Assembly (NCBI RefSeq): GCF_003014595.1
Contig: NZ_PYGK01000025.1
Coordinates: 1-64,000, forward strand
Direction of reading: 5' to 3'
Source: Chitinophaga ginsengisoli
GTDB taxonomy: Bacteria > Bacteroidota > Bacteroidia > Chitinophagales > Chitinophagaceae
DNA: 64,000 bases
Of this stretch, positions 1-8,212 are shown piece by piece. The notes under the pieces were generated by a model. It was not told the DNA's origin. It worked only from the letters and a program-made list of their open reading frames with translations, and ran no database searches. Position numbers and translations under genes: made by a program. Position 1 is the stretch's first letter, and the number at the start of each line of letters is the position of its first letter.

Positions 1-17
1 ACTATTTTGATGTGCCG

Positions 18-41
18 CCGTATACGGACCCGTACGTACGG
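18..41. repeat. Two adjacent perfect palindromes
   Basis: A 10-bp perfect palindrome (CCGTATACGG, 18-27) and a 12-bp perfect palindrome (CCGTACGTACGG, 30-41) are separated by two bases. They lie upstream of a tandem repeat array at the window edge. They may be operator half-sites or part of a larger repeat cut off by the window. No gene is visible in bases 1-93. Confidence 0.5.
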
Positions 42-93
42 TGGCTGGAGGGGACGGCATGCGAAATAATCTCATGCCTCCTACTCACTTGTA

Positions 94-224
94 GCGCGGG
101 GTGCAACCCCGGGGATCCATGAAACGCGCGGGGTGCAACCCCGGGGATCCATGAAACGCGCGGGGTGCAACCACGGGGATCCGTGAAATGCGCGGGGTGC
201 AACCACGGGGTGGGTGACAACCCC
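94..224 (-). repeat. 32-bp tandem repeat array A (interspersed palindromic family)
   Basis: Four copies of a 32-bp GC-rich unit start at 94, 126, 158 and 190, each beginning GCGCGGGGTGCAACC. Read on the minus strand the units carry the core GGTTGCACCCCGCGC and end in GCTACAA, the same core and end box as the arrays near 9.5, 16.1, 26.4 and 37.1 kb. The period is exact with no variable spacers, so it is not a CRISPR. It ends 15 bases before the oxidoreductase start. The open frames through it reflect the lack of stop codons in the repeat. Confidence 0.85.
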
Positions 225-238
225 ATTGAAAAAATATT

Positions 239-1273
239 ATGATAGAAATAGGAATAGACAGTTTTGCAGCCCGGTTTACGGACAACGCTGCAGCAGCATT
301 GAGCGACAAAGACGCTATGTTCCAGCTGCTGGAAAGAATGGAACATGCAGACAGATCAGGCCTGGATGTATTTGGTATTGGCGAACATCACCGGAAAGGC
401 TTCCTGGATGCAGCACCTACGCATATACTGGCAGCAGCTGCCTCCCGCACTAAGCGGATAAAGCTGGCCAGCGCGGTAACCGTATTAAGCGCAATAGACC
501 CGGTAAGGGCATTTCAAAACTTCGCTACCTTAGACCTGATCTCTGGTGGCCGGGCTGAAATGGTAGTGGGAAGAGGCTCTTTTACAGATGCTTTCCCTTT
601 GTTCGGTTATAACCTGGACGATTATGATGAGCTCTTTGCAGAGAAACTGGAACTCTTACTGGCAATAAGAGAGAATGAATTTGTGACCTGGTCTGGTAAG
701 TTCCGTCCTGCATTGAAGAATCAACCGGTATACCCAAGACCTGTTCAGGAACAACTACCCATCTGGCTGGGCGTAGGTGGTACACCACAATCGTTCGTAC
801 GTGCAGGTGCATTGGGATTACCCCTGATGGTGGCGATCATCGGTGGCGAAACACATCGTTTCCGTCCGCTGGTTGATCTGTACAGGGAAGCAGGAAGAAG
901 GGCAGGACATGCACCGGAGAAACTAACAGTAGGACTGCACTCCTTAGGATATCTTGCAGAGACTACAGAACAGGCTATTGAAGATTTCTACCCGGGATAT
1001 GCGGCAAGCATGACGAAGGTAGGGAAAGAGCGTGGCTGGCCTCCGATGACGAAAGAGCGTTTTATGAGTCAGATGGGGCCGACAGGTGCCTTATTGGTCG
1101 GTAGCGTGGAAGAGATTGCGGAGAAAGTATTGAGGCACGCTGATGCCCTGGGAGGTATCTCCAGGCTTACTTTCCAGATGGATTCTGCAGAAGTATCGCA
1201 TGATAAGCTGATGAATGCGATTGAGCTGATAGGAACGAAGCTGAAGCCGTTGGTAAATAATTCATCAAGATGA
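239..1273 (+). CDS. LLM-class flavin-dependent oxidoreductase (bacterial luciferase-like)
   Basis: A 344-residue TIM-barrel enzyme of the luciferase-like monooxygenase family, expected to use reduced FMN in the cytoplasm. The N-terminus (MIEIGIDSFA) leads into barrel strand 1. The family block GLDVFGIGEHH lies near residues 40-50, LASAVTVLSAIDPVRAFQNFATLDLISGGR near 75-105, and the flavin-site stretch PIWLGVGG near 175-182. Length fits the family, and the only reasonable start is the ATG at 239, just after the repeat array. The substrate cannot be read from sequence; such enzymes range from alkanal monooxygenases to flavin-linked oxidoreductases of unknown role. It is followed 59 bases later by an unrelated small membrane protein, so an operon is possible but unproven. 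Confidence 0.9.
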   Translation: MIEIGIDSFAARFTDNAAAALSDKDAMFQLLERMEHADRSGLDVFGIGEHHRKGFLDAAPTHILAAAASRTKRIKLASAVTVLSAIDPVRAFQNFATLDLISGGRAEMVVGRGSFTDAFPLFGYNLDDYDELFAEKLELLLAIRENEFVTWSGKFRPALKNQPVYPRPVQEQLPIWLGVGGTPQSFVRAGALGLPLMVAIIGGETHRFRPLVDLYREAGRRAGHAPEKLTVGLHSLGYLAETTEQAIEDFYPGYAASMTKVGKERGWPPMTKERFMSQMGPTGALLVGSVEEIAEKVLRHADALGGISRLTFQMDSAEVSHDKLMNAIELIGTKLKPLVNNSSR

Positions 1274-1279
1274 TTTTAG

Positions 1280-1337
1280 TTCATCAGGTTCAGGAAAAGT
1301 ATTAGTATATTAGCTAAAACACCCTGAACCTGATGAA
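1280..1337 (+). promoter_or_regulatory. Perfect 15-bp inverted repeat enclosing the start codon of the next gene
   Basis: TTCATCAGGTTCAGG at 1280-1294 is the exact reverse complement of CCTGAACCTGATGAA at 1323-1337. The downstream arm contains the ATG at 1333-1335. In a transcript reading through from the oxidoreductase gene the hairpin (28-nt loop) would bury the start codon. No U-tract follows, so it is not a simple terminator. The AT-rich loop could itself hold a promoter, in which case the arms would be DNA operator sites. Confidence 0.65.
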
Positions 1338-1731
1338 ACCAAGAAAATTCCTCGATTATGTTATCCCGTTAATTCTTTTACTGGTACAGCTTTACACGTT
1401 TTATCTCATTAACACAACGGACTATGCGGTGAATAACGACGGTAAGTTTTACATCGGTATCGGCGCTGTAATAGCAAGCATGGTTGTAATGCGCTTTAAT
1501 CCCCGGATCGGGAAATTGATGACACTAGGCATATTGGTGGCCGGGCTTTTTGGTTGGATTGTCTTCTCGTCTACACGCAAGATTTTGTCAACAAATATCT
1601 TTTTTGGAATAGAATACCGGTTGGAACTTCTCTCGCTTGGACTGCTGATTCTATTTATCGTTTTCAACTTCAGGTCACTAAAGCGATATTTAAAGTGGCT
1701 GCTGCAGAGAGAATCTGAACCGCAAGGGTAA
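1333..1731 (+). CDS. Small integral membrane protein, unknown function
   Basis: A 132-residue protein with about four hydrophobic segments: roughly residues 8-27, 42-58, 63-80 and 97-115. Basic residues sit between and after them (KRYLKWLLQRE near the C-terminus), which fits a polytopic inner-membrane protein. I recognise no family. The ATG at 1333 lies in the second arm of a perfect inverted repeat, so translation or transcription may be controlled by that structure. It stands 222 bases upstream of the ATPase/bL17/CHAT operon on the same strand. Whether it belongs to that system is unclear, but small membrane proteins often accompany conflict systems. Confidence 0.7.
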   Translation: MKPRKFLDYVIPLILLLVQLYTFYLINTTDYAVNNDGKFYIGIGAVIASMVVMRFNPRIGKLMTLGILVAGLFGWIVFSSTRKILSTNIFFGIEYRLELLSLGLLILFIVFNFRSLKRYLKWLLQRESEPQG

Positions 1732-1953
1732 ATTACCCCATTCAGAATCCTGTTTCCCCCGAAAAAATACAAACTAGTTGGTATTGTTATTTTGAATAGC
1801 TTGTCTCACTTTTAATATTTGGCGAACTAATAGCACCTCCATGTCATATAGCATAGGTAGTAATACCCATTGTATCTAAGCCGGCCCCAAGCTAACAGAA
1901 CATTTCATGGTTCTGTATGTTCATTGCGGGAAGGATTAAACAATTCCACCAAG

Positions 1954-3474
1954 ATGCAACTCTCAAAGATCATTTTATGGCCGGAGAATAAAAGCCTGGA
2001 TATCAGGATCATTCAATTCGTTGCGGGAAAGGTGAATTACATTATCGGAGATTCTGATACCGGGAAATCCAGTATATGGCCGATCATTGACTATTGCCTT
2101 TGCAGTAGTGAACTAAGAGTGCCCATAGGACCGGCAAGGGACTTCACCAGCTGGTTCGGGATTGTTTTATCCAATGGAGAGGAACAGCTCCTTATTGCCC
2201 GTCAGAATAGTGCCCTTAAAAATGAGCAGACACAGAAGAACCGGCAGTCGGTGTATATGCTCTTAGAGGGACGTGACCTTGATATTCCTGCCAGTCCACG
2301 GAAGAATACAGACGAAGCCTCTGTAGAAAAGCTGGTGGCCGGTAAATTCAATTCTTTCCTGCATGAAATTCCCCGGAAGTTGTGGGATGAACATGAACTG
2401 CAGGACAAAAAGATAGGCAAGATCTCCTTCAGGGATACGCTGACCCTCAATCACCAGATGCAGTATGCACTATTGAATCCCTCTTCCTTTATAGCCGATT
2501 CTCACTACATTTCTATACTAAAGCTGAAGAAGGTATTACCCCTGTTATTATACAGCAAGGAAACGGCTTATTACAGGTTAAAACGGGGTATCCAGAGTAA
2601 GGTACAGAACGAGCAGAAGAACTTTAAGGGACAGTTGTCAAATGTGAATGAGCGAATGGAACTGTTATACAGAGAGGCTTTCTCCCTGGGACTAGTGGAC
2701 ACGTATATGGACCCTGACGTGGTAAAACCGGAGAGTGATGAGCTGCGCCTGTATCTTGAAGGGATCCTATATTCAAAGGAAAGCCTTTTGGTGGCAGATG
2801 GCAATATCGGGCAGCACAGAGAGAAACTGCTGGTATTAGGACGAATCATGGAGTGCCTGGAATTTGCCCAGATCATTGATACGATGAACAAGTCTGATTA
2901 TGAATTACAGCTGGTGACGTCAGATATTCATTCCATTGAATTCAACTCGCAGCATAATGGCACTATAGACGAAGAATTGTCCGGGCTATCGAAATTAATA
3001 AAGGCATACGCAAGGAAGTTAAAGCTGGAATACCTTGAATACACTCCCATCTTCGATGAAAAAGCAGCGATATTAAGGTTTCTGACGCCGGTAGATCAGC
3101 ACGTATACCTTTATCAGCTGGGCAATACACAAAGTTATGTAGGGTACAATATCTCAACCTTTTTAAGCTTTCACGAATTCTTTCTGAAAAGAGACCAGAA
3201 CCCCATTTTTCCTTTTTTGTTAATAGATCACCCTGGACAGGCTTTCTCTTCGGGTAAGAAAAGTGATGACCTGGACCGTATCCGGATACTGCATGAATGC
3301 CTTGATTTCGCCGTAGAGCGATTGAAAGGGGCCTTTCAGATAATAGTGCTGGAACGGGCTGCGCCTGAGAGAATGTTGCCTAATAGTGTGATGGTAGAAA
3401 ACTGGTCCAATACCTCAAAACAAATGCTTATCCCCGATTCCTGGAAAATCAACAGCAATGAGACACGGAAATAA
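1954..3474 (+). CDS. DUF3732-type ABC/SMC-like ATPase, first gene of a three-gene operon
   Basis: I start it at the ATG at 1954 (506 residues); an upstream TTG at 1870 would add 28 unconserved-looking residues. Seen: a Walker A motif GDSDTGKSS at residues 32-40 close to the N-terminus; a middle with little ATPase similarity; a block NTQSYVGYNISTFLSFHEFF at about 391-410 resembling the DUF3732 signature region; and a Walker B-like strand FPFLLIDHPGQ at 419-429 with Asp425. Known: DUF3732 proteins are soluble ABC-fold ATPases related to RecN/SMC that occur in ABC-three-component conflict systems. Inferred: an NTP-driven sensor or switch for the two downstream genes. The next gene overlaps it by 17 bases, indicating coupled translation. 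Bases 1732-1953 upstream hold a weak hairpin (1895-1916) but no clear promoter. Confidence 0.85.
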   Translation: MQLSKIILWPENKSLDIRIIQFVAGKVNYIIGDSDTGKSSIWPIIDYCLCSSELRVPIGPARDFTSWFGIVLSNGEEQLLIARQNSALKNEQTQKNRQSVYMLLEGRDLDIPASPRKNTDEASVEKLVAGKFNSFLHEIPRKLWDEHELQDKKIGKISFRDTLTLNHQMQYALLNPSSFIADSHYISILKLKKVLPLLLYSKETAYYRLKRGIQSKVQNEQKNFKGQLSNVNERMELLYREAFSLGLVDTYMDPDVVKPESDELRLYLEGILYSKESLLVADGNIGQHREKLLVLGRIMECLEFAQIIDTMNKSDYELQLVTSDIHSIEFNSQHNGTIDEELSGLSKLIKAYARKLKLEYLEYTPIFDEKAAILRFLTPVDQHVYLYQLGNTQSYVGYNISTFLSFHEFFLKRDQNPIFPFLLIDHPGQAFSSGKKSDDLDRIRILHECLDFAVERLKGAFQIIVLERAAPERMLPNSVMVENWSNTSKQMLIPDSWKINSNETRK

Positions 3475-4447
3475 AATTAATAAACTGGGCAGAACCTCCG
3501 CACACAGGAAAGCCCTGTTAAGGAACCTGGCGATCGACCTCTTTGATCATGGATATATTGCTACCACACTGGCAAAGGCTAAAGAACTCAAGCCCTTTGC
3601 AGAAAAGATCATCACCAAGGCGGTGAAGGTCCATAAGGCCGAAACATTTGGCCGGAGGATAACGCTAAGCAGGGAGATCGAAAAGAATATCCATCAGTAT
3701 GAAGTTTATCTGAAGCTGATAAACGTATGGGGAATGTTGTGCCTGAACAGGCAGGGCGGCTATCTGCGGATTATCAAAATGGGAACCAGGAAAGGAGACA
3801 ATTCCGAAATGGCATATATCGGGATCGTACTGAATGAGGGGTACAGGGATGCAACTACCTATCCCGGTATCGCCTTTAAGTCTATGTTTAATAACCTGAG
3901 CACTTCTTTAATTGATAATCATCTGTTGAATAAGAACCTGCTGACCCAGTGGTATCATGCTACCATGCCACAGATAGACATGGATGGAACGCTGACTACG
4001 ACGACCAACAGGAAGATCATCCGGTTTAAAATACAATTTCACGGGGTTGACCTGGAGGACGTCAACTGGCCGGTTTTTAATAGCCGTTATGTTGACCTGC
4101 CTGTCAGCCTGCACTTGTATATGGATGCCGACCAAATGGAAATAGAGAAAAAGGAAGGAGAGGAAAGAGAATCCCCTGGGAAGAACCTCGCGGAAAATAA
4201 GCCTGCAGTGAAATATAAATATGAGATCAAATCGGAAGATCACTTCACCATGCTGCCTTCGTACAATGAAAAGAATATCATTAAACTCCTGGTACCTCCG
4301 CTAAAGGACTCCCGGACCGTGGAAGGTGAAGTCGTTATTGAGAAAAATGAAGATGGGAGTCTGCCCCGCCTAGACTATTGCTATCTGACCATTAGAGGCC
4401 CTATCAGTGACATATACATTTTCAATTTCCTCAAGAAAAAAAAGTAA
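3458..4447 (+). CDS. Ribosomal protein bL17 domain fused to an unknown C-terminal domain
   Basis: A 329-residue protein. Residues 1-127 read as a complete, divergent bL17: MRHGNKINKLGRTSAHRKAL at the N-terminus, then TTLAKAKELKPFAEKIITKA (36-55), and the C-terminal signature GGYLRIIKMGTRKGDNSEMA (100-119). Normal bL17 is about 120-190 residues and lies next to rpoA; here neither rpoA nor any ribosomal gene is near. Residues 128-329 are an unrecognised, probably beta-rich domain with a charged linker (about 228-250) and a lysine tail. Translation is coupled to the ATPase upstream (17-base overlap) and the CHAT gene downstream (3-base gap). The family match is direct; a role in contacting ribosomes or mimicking bL17 near the nascent-chain exit is inference. 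A plain rplQ duplicate is unlikely given the fusion and context. Confidence 0.88.
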   Translation: MRHGNKINKLGRTSAHRKALLRNLAIDLFDHGYIATTLAKAKELKPFAEKIITKAVKVHKAETFGRRITLSREIEKNIHQYEVYLKLINVWGMLCLNRQGGYLRIIKMGTRKGDNSEMAYIGIVLNEGYRDATTYPGIAFKSMFNNLSTSLIDNHLLNKNLLTQWYHATMPQIDMDGTLTTTTNRKIIRFKIQFHGVDLEDVNWPVFNSRYVDLPVSLHLYMDADQMEIEKKEGEERESPGKNLAENKPAVKYKYEIKSEDHFTMLPSYNEKNIIKLLVPPLKDSRTVEGEVVIEKNEDGSLPRLDYCYLTIRGPISDIYIFNFLKKKK

Positions 4448-4450
4448 AAG

Positions 4451-5650
4451 ATGAATAGTCATGATGAATTGCTTGCGATCAAGCAGATGGTCCAGTTTAA
4501 TTTTTATAAAGTTGTTGAAGATAAGGACCGGATAAGGCTTAAGATCGTATACCGGAATCAGAAGGTCCTTACAGACTGGATATACCTGAATAAAAGTGAT
4601 TTCGACAGTAAGAGAAATAAGCTGAGTGTACTGCTCGCGAAGTTTATCAAAAGCAGATCAAAAAGAGACCTTTACGAGCTGGCATATATCGGGTATGATA
4701 TGTTTAAAAAGATCGACGAGGAGCTGGAGAAGCAGGATAAGGATTTCTATGCGCTGGATTGGAATATTGAGATACTGAACAATATAAAGAGCACGAAGAA
4801 GCCGATAAGCAAAGTGAAGTATACCAGGGTGCTGGAAGCTAATTTTCCGCCTGATTTTTCATTCTGCCTGGGCCTGATGTTTCCCAGAGAACCCAACAAA
4901 CAGGAATGGGAAGAGTATTCAACGAGTGAATTGCTGCAGCTTTTCTTTGACTTCCGCTTTAAGATCATTAACAATATAGACCGTGCAGAATTTAAAAAGG
5001 GACTTTATCTGCATGAAGGCCCTTTGAAGAATGGCGCTACTATCAAAGCGATACACGCCACCAATTCGGATCTTCATATTTCTGACCTGGAAAAGAATGC
5101 GCTGGCACATGATCCCAGTGTGATGAAATATGAAGTGGAGAGTTATAACGATCTGATTGACTTTTGGAAGAATAAGGAACATCCCCGGTTTATCTTGTTT
5201 TCGACCCATTATTCAGAAGAAGTGGAAGATCGTTTTCGTTTTACACTGACGCATGATAATTTTACGAATCATCACCTGGTAAGAATTGGCAAGATCCCTC
5301 ACGATCAGAAGGCGCTCCTCTTCCTGAATTGCTGTAAAACAGGGAATCTGCCGTACGACGGCTTTTCTAACGTACTGACCTACCTGTACCCTGATTATTC
5401 ACTGGGGTTCATAACAACGGCTTTCAATCTGAGAAGTGCGGATGCTGACGCTTTCCCCGACAGGTTCAACAGGATATTTATGCAGGAAAATATGATGATC
5501 CTGGATGCTTTTGTAAAGACGAAAAACTTCCTTGTTTTTCAATCAACCCCTCCACAGTATGCCGCATTCGGTTATATGTTGTGGCAGGTAGCACCGGATC
5601 TGACGTATGCTAAAAAGTCCATCAAAAGGATCAACAGGAAAGTGAAGTAG
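4451..5650 (+). CDS. CHAT-domain (caspase-like) putative protease, likely effector
   Basis: A 399-residue protein. The C-terminal half has the layout of a CHAT (caspase HetF-associated TPR) peptidase: strand plus histidine RFILFSTHYSEE with His253, then strand plus cysteine ALLFLNCCKTG with Cys294/Cys295 in the position of the usual ACxTG box. The helix and strand that follow (GFSNVLTYLYPDYSLGFITTAFN) and the DxxAFPDRFNRIFM segment also match CHAT order. Residues 1-200 are charged, mostly helical and unrecognised. No signal peptide or membrane segment is visible, so it should act in the cytoplasm. Third gene of the ATPase/bL17-fusion operon, 3 bases after the previous stop. Inferred role: a protease released or activated by the two upstream proteins. 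It converges with the next gene, stops two bases apart. Confidence 0.82.
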   Translation: MNSHDELLAIKQMVQFNFYKVVEDKDRIRLKIVYRNQKVLTDWIYLNKSDFDSKRNKLSVLLAKFIKSRSKRDLYELAYIGYDMFKKIDEELEKQDKDFYALDWNIEILNNIKSTKKPISKVKYTRVLEANFPPDFSFCLGLMFPREPNKQEWEEYSTSELLQLFFDFRFKIINNIDRAEFKKGLYLHEGPLKNGATIKAIHATNSDLHISDLEKNALAHDPSVMKYEVESYNDLIDFWKNKEHPRFILFSTHYSEEVEDRFRFTLTHDNFTNHHLVRIGKIPHDQKALLFLNCCKTGNLPYDGFSNVLTYLYPDYSLGFITTAFNLRSADADAFPDRFNRIFMQENMMILDAFVKTKNFLVFQSTPPQYAAFGYMLWQVAPDLTYAKKSIKRINRKVK

Positions 5651-5651
5651 G

Positions 5652-8063
5652 TTAATCCGCTTTCAGATACTTCACCGGGTTTGTCAGCGCTACTTTCAGC
5701 GCCTGATAACTCACCGTCAGTATGGCTACTATCAGCGCAAATACGCCCGCCAGTACAAACATCCATCCGCTGATGGGAATGCGGTAGGCAAAGTTGCTGA
5801 GCCATTTCTCCATGGCCCACCAGGCTATCGGGCAGGATAAAAGAATGGCAATGAATACCAGTTTTACGAAATCCCTCGACAGTAATACCGCAATATAGGA
5901 AGACGATGCACCCAGCACTTTCCGTATACTCACTTCTTTGATGCGCAATTGCGCTGAATAGGCTGATAATCCGAACAGCCCCATACAGGATATAAATATA
6001 GCGAAGGCAGCGAAAGCTTTGAATATACTGCTCATCTGGTTTTCAGACGCATAGAGGTGATTAAGTTTGTCGTCAATGAAGGTATATGTGAATATACCGG
6101 ATGGTGTGAGCGCCTTTATTTTCTTCTCCATGAAAGCAAGTGCCGCTTGTATATGCCCGGGTTTTATTTTCAGCAGGAGGTAATTGGCCCGATAAGGATC
6201 GTACTTAATAACAAGCGGATCTACCGGAGAATGCAGGGACGCAAAGTTGAAGTTTTTCACGACACCCACTACAGTACCGGTATCACCGTCCAGGATGATC
6301 TGCTGGCCAAGAGGTGATTTCAGCTGATAGGTTTTCACCGCGGACTCATTGAGAATAAACTCCTTGTTCTTCACCGCCGGCATTTGGTTGAAGAAGTTCC
6401 GGCCCTGCAGCAAAGGGATCTGTAAAGTAGATAAAAGCCGCTCATCTGCCCACATGATACGGGTGTTGTTAAACGCCTGGTCGGGGTCTGCAGCTATCGG
6501 CCGTAAAGACTGTGAGCTAAACCGGTCGCCCGGAAGGGTAGAAACGATGGAGTAATCAGCGATATCGGGGTTCTGACTAATGTCGTTGATCAATGCGCCA
6601 AACCGTTGCCACATGGGCCCGTAGATCGTTATCCCTGCCAGTTGTGCGCGATCAAATCCAAGGTCTTTGTTGTGGAAGAACCTGATCTGCCGATAGATCA
6701 CAATGGTACTGATGATCATAAATACAGATACCACGAACTGAAAGATGACTAAGCCTTTTCTGACAGCGTTTGTGGAGCTTCCCGGGTTGCCTTTGCCTTT
6801 GAGTGCAGTGACAGGATGGAAGCGCGCCACGCTCCAGGCGGGATAGCTGCCGGCAAGCAATCCTATAAATGCCACCAGCAACACAATGATACCCAGGTTG
6901 GAGGCGGTCAGGATATTGGACATATACAGTGGCCGGAAAGCGAGCTCGTTGTAGAAAGGAACGGCTGTCTTAAACAGGACCATTGCCACTACGGTGGCGA
7001 GCAGGGTGGTGAGTAGTGATTCTCCCAGGAACTGTCTGATCACCTGCTTTTTTGTGGCACCTACCACTTTGCGCATGCCTATTTCCTTCATCCGGCCAAA
7101 GGCCTGTGCCGTATATAGATTGATAAAATTGACAGCAGCTACAAGCAGGATGAATAAGGCTGCCAGGGAAAAGATCCTTACATAGGTAATATCGCTGTTA
7201 AGCCCCATTTCCTTTTCAAGTTTGGAATGGAGATGGATGTCTTTAACAGGCTGCAATGCGATAAGCCGGTCTGCTATGATATCCTCACGGGTTTCACCGA
7301 TCGGCAGATAAAATTTTACCGTTAAATCAGTCAGCCGTGACCGTACCTTCGGAAGAGAGCTTGCTTTGTCAAGCACTACATAGGTATAAAAGCCATTCCA
7401 TGTTCTGTTGGCCAGTGACTGATCGTCTATATAACGGTGAATGGTAGCCATAGACACCAGGTAGTCAAACTGCAAATGAGAAGGGAAGCTATGTTCCCGG
7501 ATAACGCCCGTGACCCGCAGAGGCACGCCATTTATATCATCCTGCAGCACCTTGCCCATAGCATCTGCGCCATGGAAATATTTCTGCGCCATTTTTTCGG
7601 TAATGATGATATTACCGGGTGTTGTCAGCGCTGTTGTCTTATCTCCCGACACAAAATCAAGATCGAAAACATCCGTTACCGTAGGATCAGCAAAAAAGCC
7701 GCCTTTCTCCTCAAATTTAGTCAGCGTACCATTGGGCGCTTTATAACTGAATACCTGGCAGGGATAGAGCCTGTGGAAGCGAACCACAGCGGTTACTTCG
7801 GGAATTTCTTCCTGCATGACAGTACCGGTCGGAAAAGAGGTGGCAGCCCAGCTCTGGGCATCTTCACCGCGACCTAACATCGTTACACGGAAGATGCGGT
7901 CTGCTTTGGAAAAGCCTTTATCATAATCCAGTTCCTGTCTTACGTGAAAGATGATCAACAGGGCGCATGCCAGTCCGAGTGCCAGACCAGCTATATTGAT
8001 GGTAGTGAAGAGTTTATTCTTCCAGAGGTTGCGTAAGGCTATTTTAAGGTAACTCTGTAACAT
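5652..8063 (-). CDS. MacB/FtsX-like ABC transporter permease
   Basis: An 803-residue protein with the duplicated layout typical of Bacteroidota permeases. There is an N-terminal TM helix after NLWKNKLFTTINIAGLALGL, a periplasmic MacB-type domain (about 45-270), then FtsX core helices near 285-410 with the motif MKEIGMRKVVGATKKQV. The pattern repeats: TM near 430, a second periplasmic domain, and a final three-helix FtsX block with RIKEVSIRKVLGAS. No ATPase gene is adjacent, so the ATPase partner is encoded elsewhere or the protein works with a shared one. The family exports peptides, antibiotics or lipoproteins or transmits envelope signals; the substrate is unknown. It starts at ATG 8063, and a 22-bp palindrome lies about 42 bases upstream. 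Confidence 0.92.
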   Translation of the reverse strand: MLQSYLKIALRNLWKNKLFTTINIAGLALGLACALLIIFHVRQELDYDKGFSKADRIFRVTMLGRGEDAQSWAATSFPTGTVMQEEIPEVTAVVRFHRLYPCQVFSYKAPNGTLTKFEEKGGFFADPTVTDVFDLDFVSGDKTTALTTPGNIIITEKMAQKYFHGADAMGKVLQDDINGVPLRVTGVIREHSFPSHLQFDYLVSMATIHRYIDDQSLANRTWNGFYTYVVLDKASSLPKVRSRLTDLTVKFYLPIGETREDIIADRLIALQPVKDIHLHSKLEKEMGLNSDITYVRIFSLAALFILLVAAVNFINLYTAQAFGRMKEIGMRKVVGATKKQVIRQFLGESLLTTLLATVVAMVLFKTAVPFYNELAFRPLYMSNILTASNLGIIVLLVAFIGLLAGSYPAWSVARFHPVTALKGKGNPGSSTNAVRKGLVIFQFVVSVFMIISTIVIYRQIRFFHNKDLGFDRAQLAGITIYGPMWQRFGALINDISQNPDIADYSIVSTLPGDRFSSQSLRPIAADPDQAFNNTRIMWADERLLSTLQIPLLQGRNFFNQMPAVKNKEFILNESAVKTYQLKSPLGQQIILDGDTGTVVGVVKNFNFASLHSPVDPLVIKYDPYRANYLLLKIKPGHIQAALAFMEKKIKALTPSGIFTYTFIDDKLNHLYASENQMSSIFKAFAAFAIFISCMGLFGLSAYSAQLRIKEVSIRKVLGASSSYIAVLLSRDFVKLVFIAILLSCPIAWWAMEKWLSNFAYRIPISGWMFVLAGVFALIVAILTVSYQALKVALTNPVKYLKAD

Positions 8064-8104
8064 ACAATGATGGAATATACTAAGTATCCACCAAGTAAGT
8101 GCCG

Positions 8105-8126
8105 GATTATTAAGACCTTAATAATC
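8105..8126. promoter_or_regulatory. Palindromic operator-like site
   Basis: GATTATTAA (8105-8113) and TTAATAATC (8118-8126) form perfect 9-bp arms around a 4-bp centre. It lies in the 183-bp divergent region between the permease (minus) and the START-domain gene (plus). Size and symmetry fit a binding site for a dimeric regulator; no regulator gene is adjacent. Confidence 0.5.
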
Positions 8127-8212
8127 AGCTATGTAATGATAGGGGTCAGGACCAAAATGTCCGTTTTTAGTACAATATCTGTTCACTTTTACAAAGTATC
8201 GCCGTAGTTCGG

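Noticed and set aside
94..224. CRISPR array (four repeats of 32 bp; also 26422-26549)
   Set aside because: Units are directly abutting with no variable spacers, are GC-rich palindromes, and no cas gene is in the window.
2..346. Minus-strand open frame of 114 codons over the first repeat array
   Set aside because: It is made of repeated RGCTPR-type peptides created by the stop-free repeat and overlaps the real oxidoreductase start.
3458..3838. Fragment of a displaced ribosomal operon (true rplQ)
   Set aside because: No rpoA, rpsD, rpsK or rpsM nearby, and the domain is fused to 200 extra residues and coupled to an ATPase and a CHAT gene.
5652..8063. Permease as a fourth member of the ATPase/bL17/CHAT system
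   Set aside because: It is on the opposite strand, convergent, and belongs to a common unrelated permease family.
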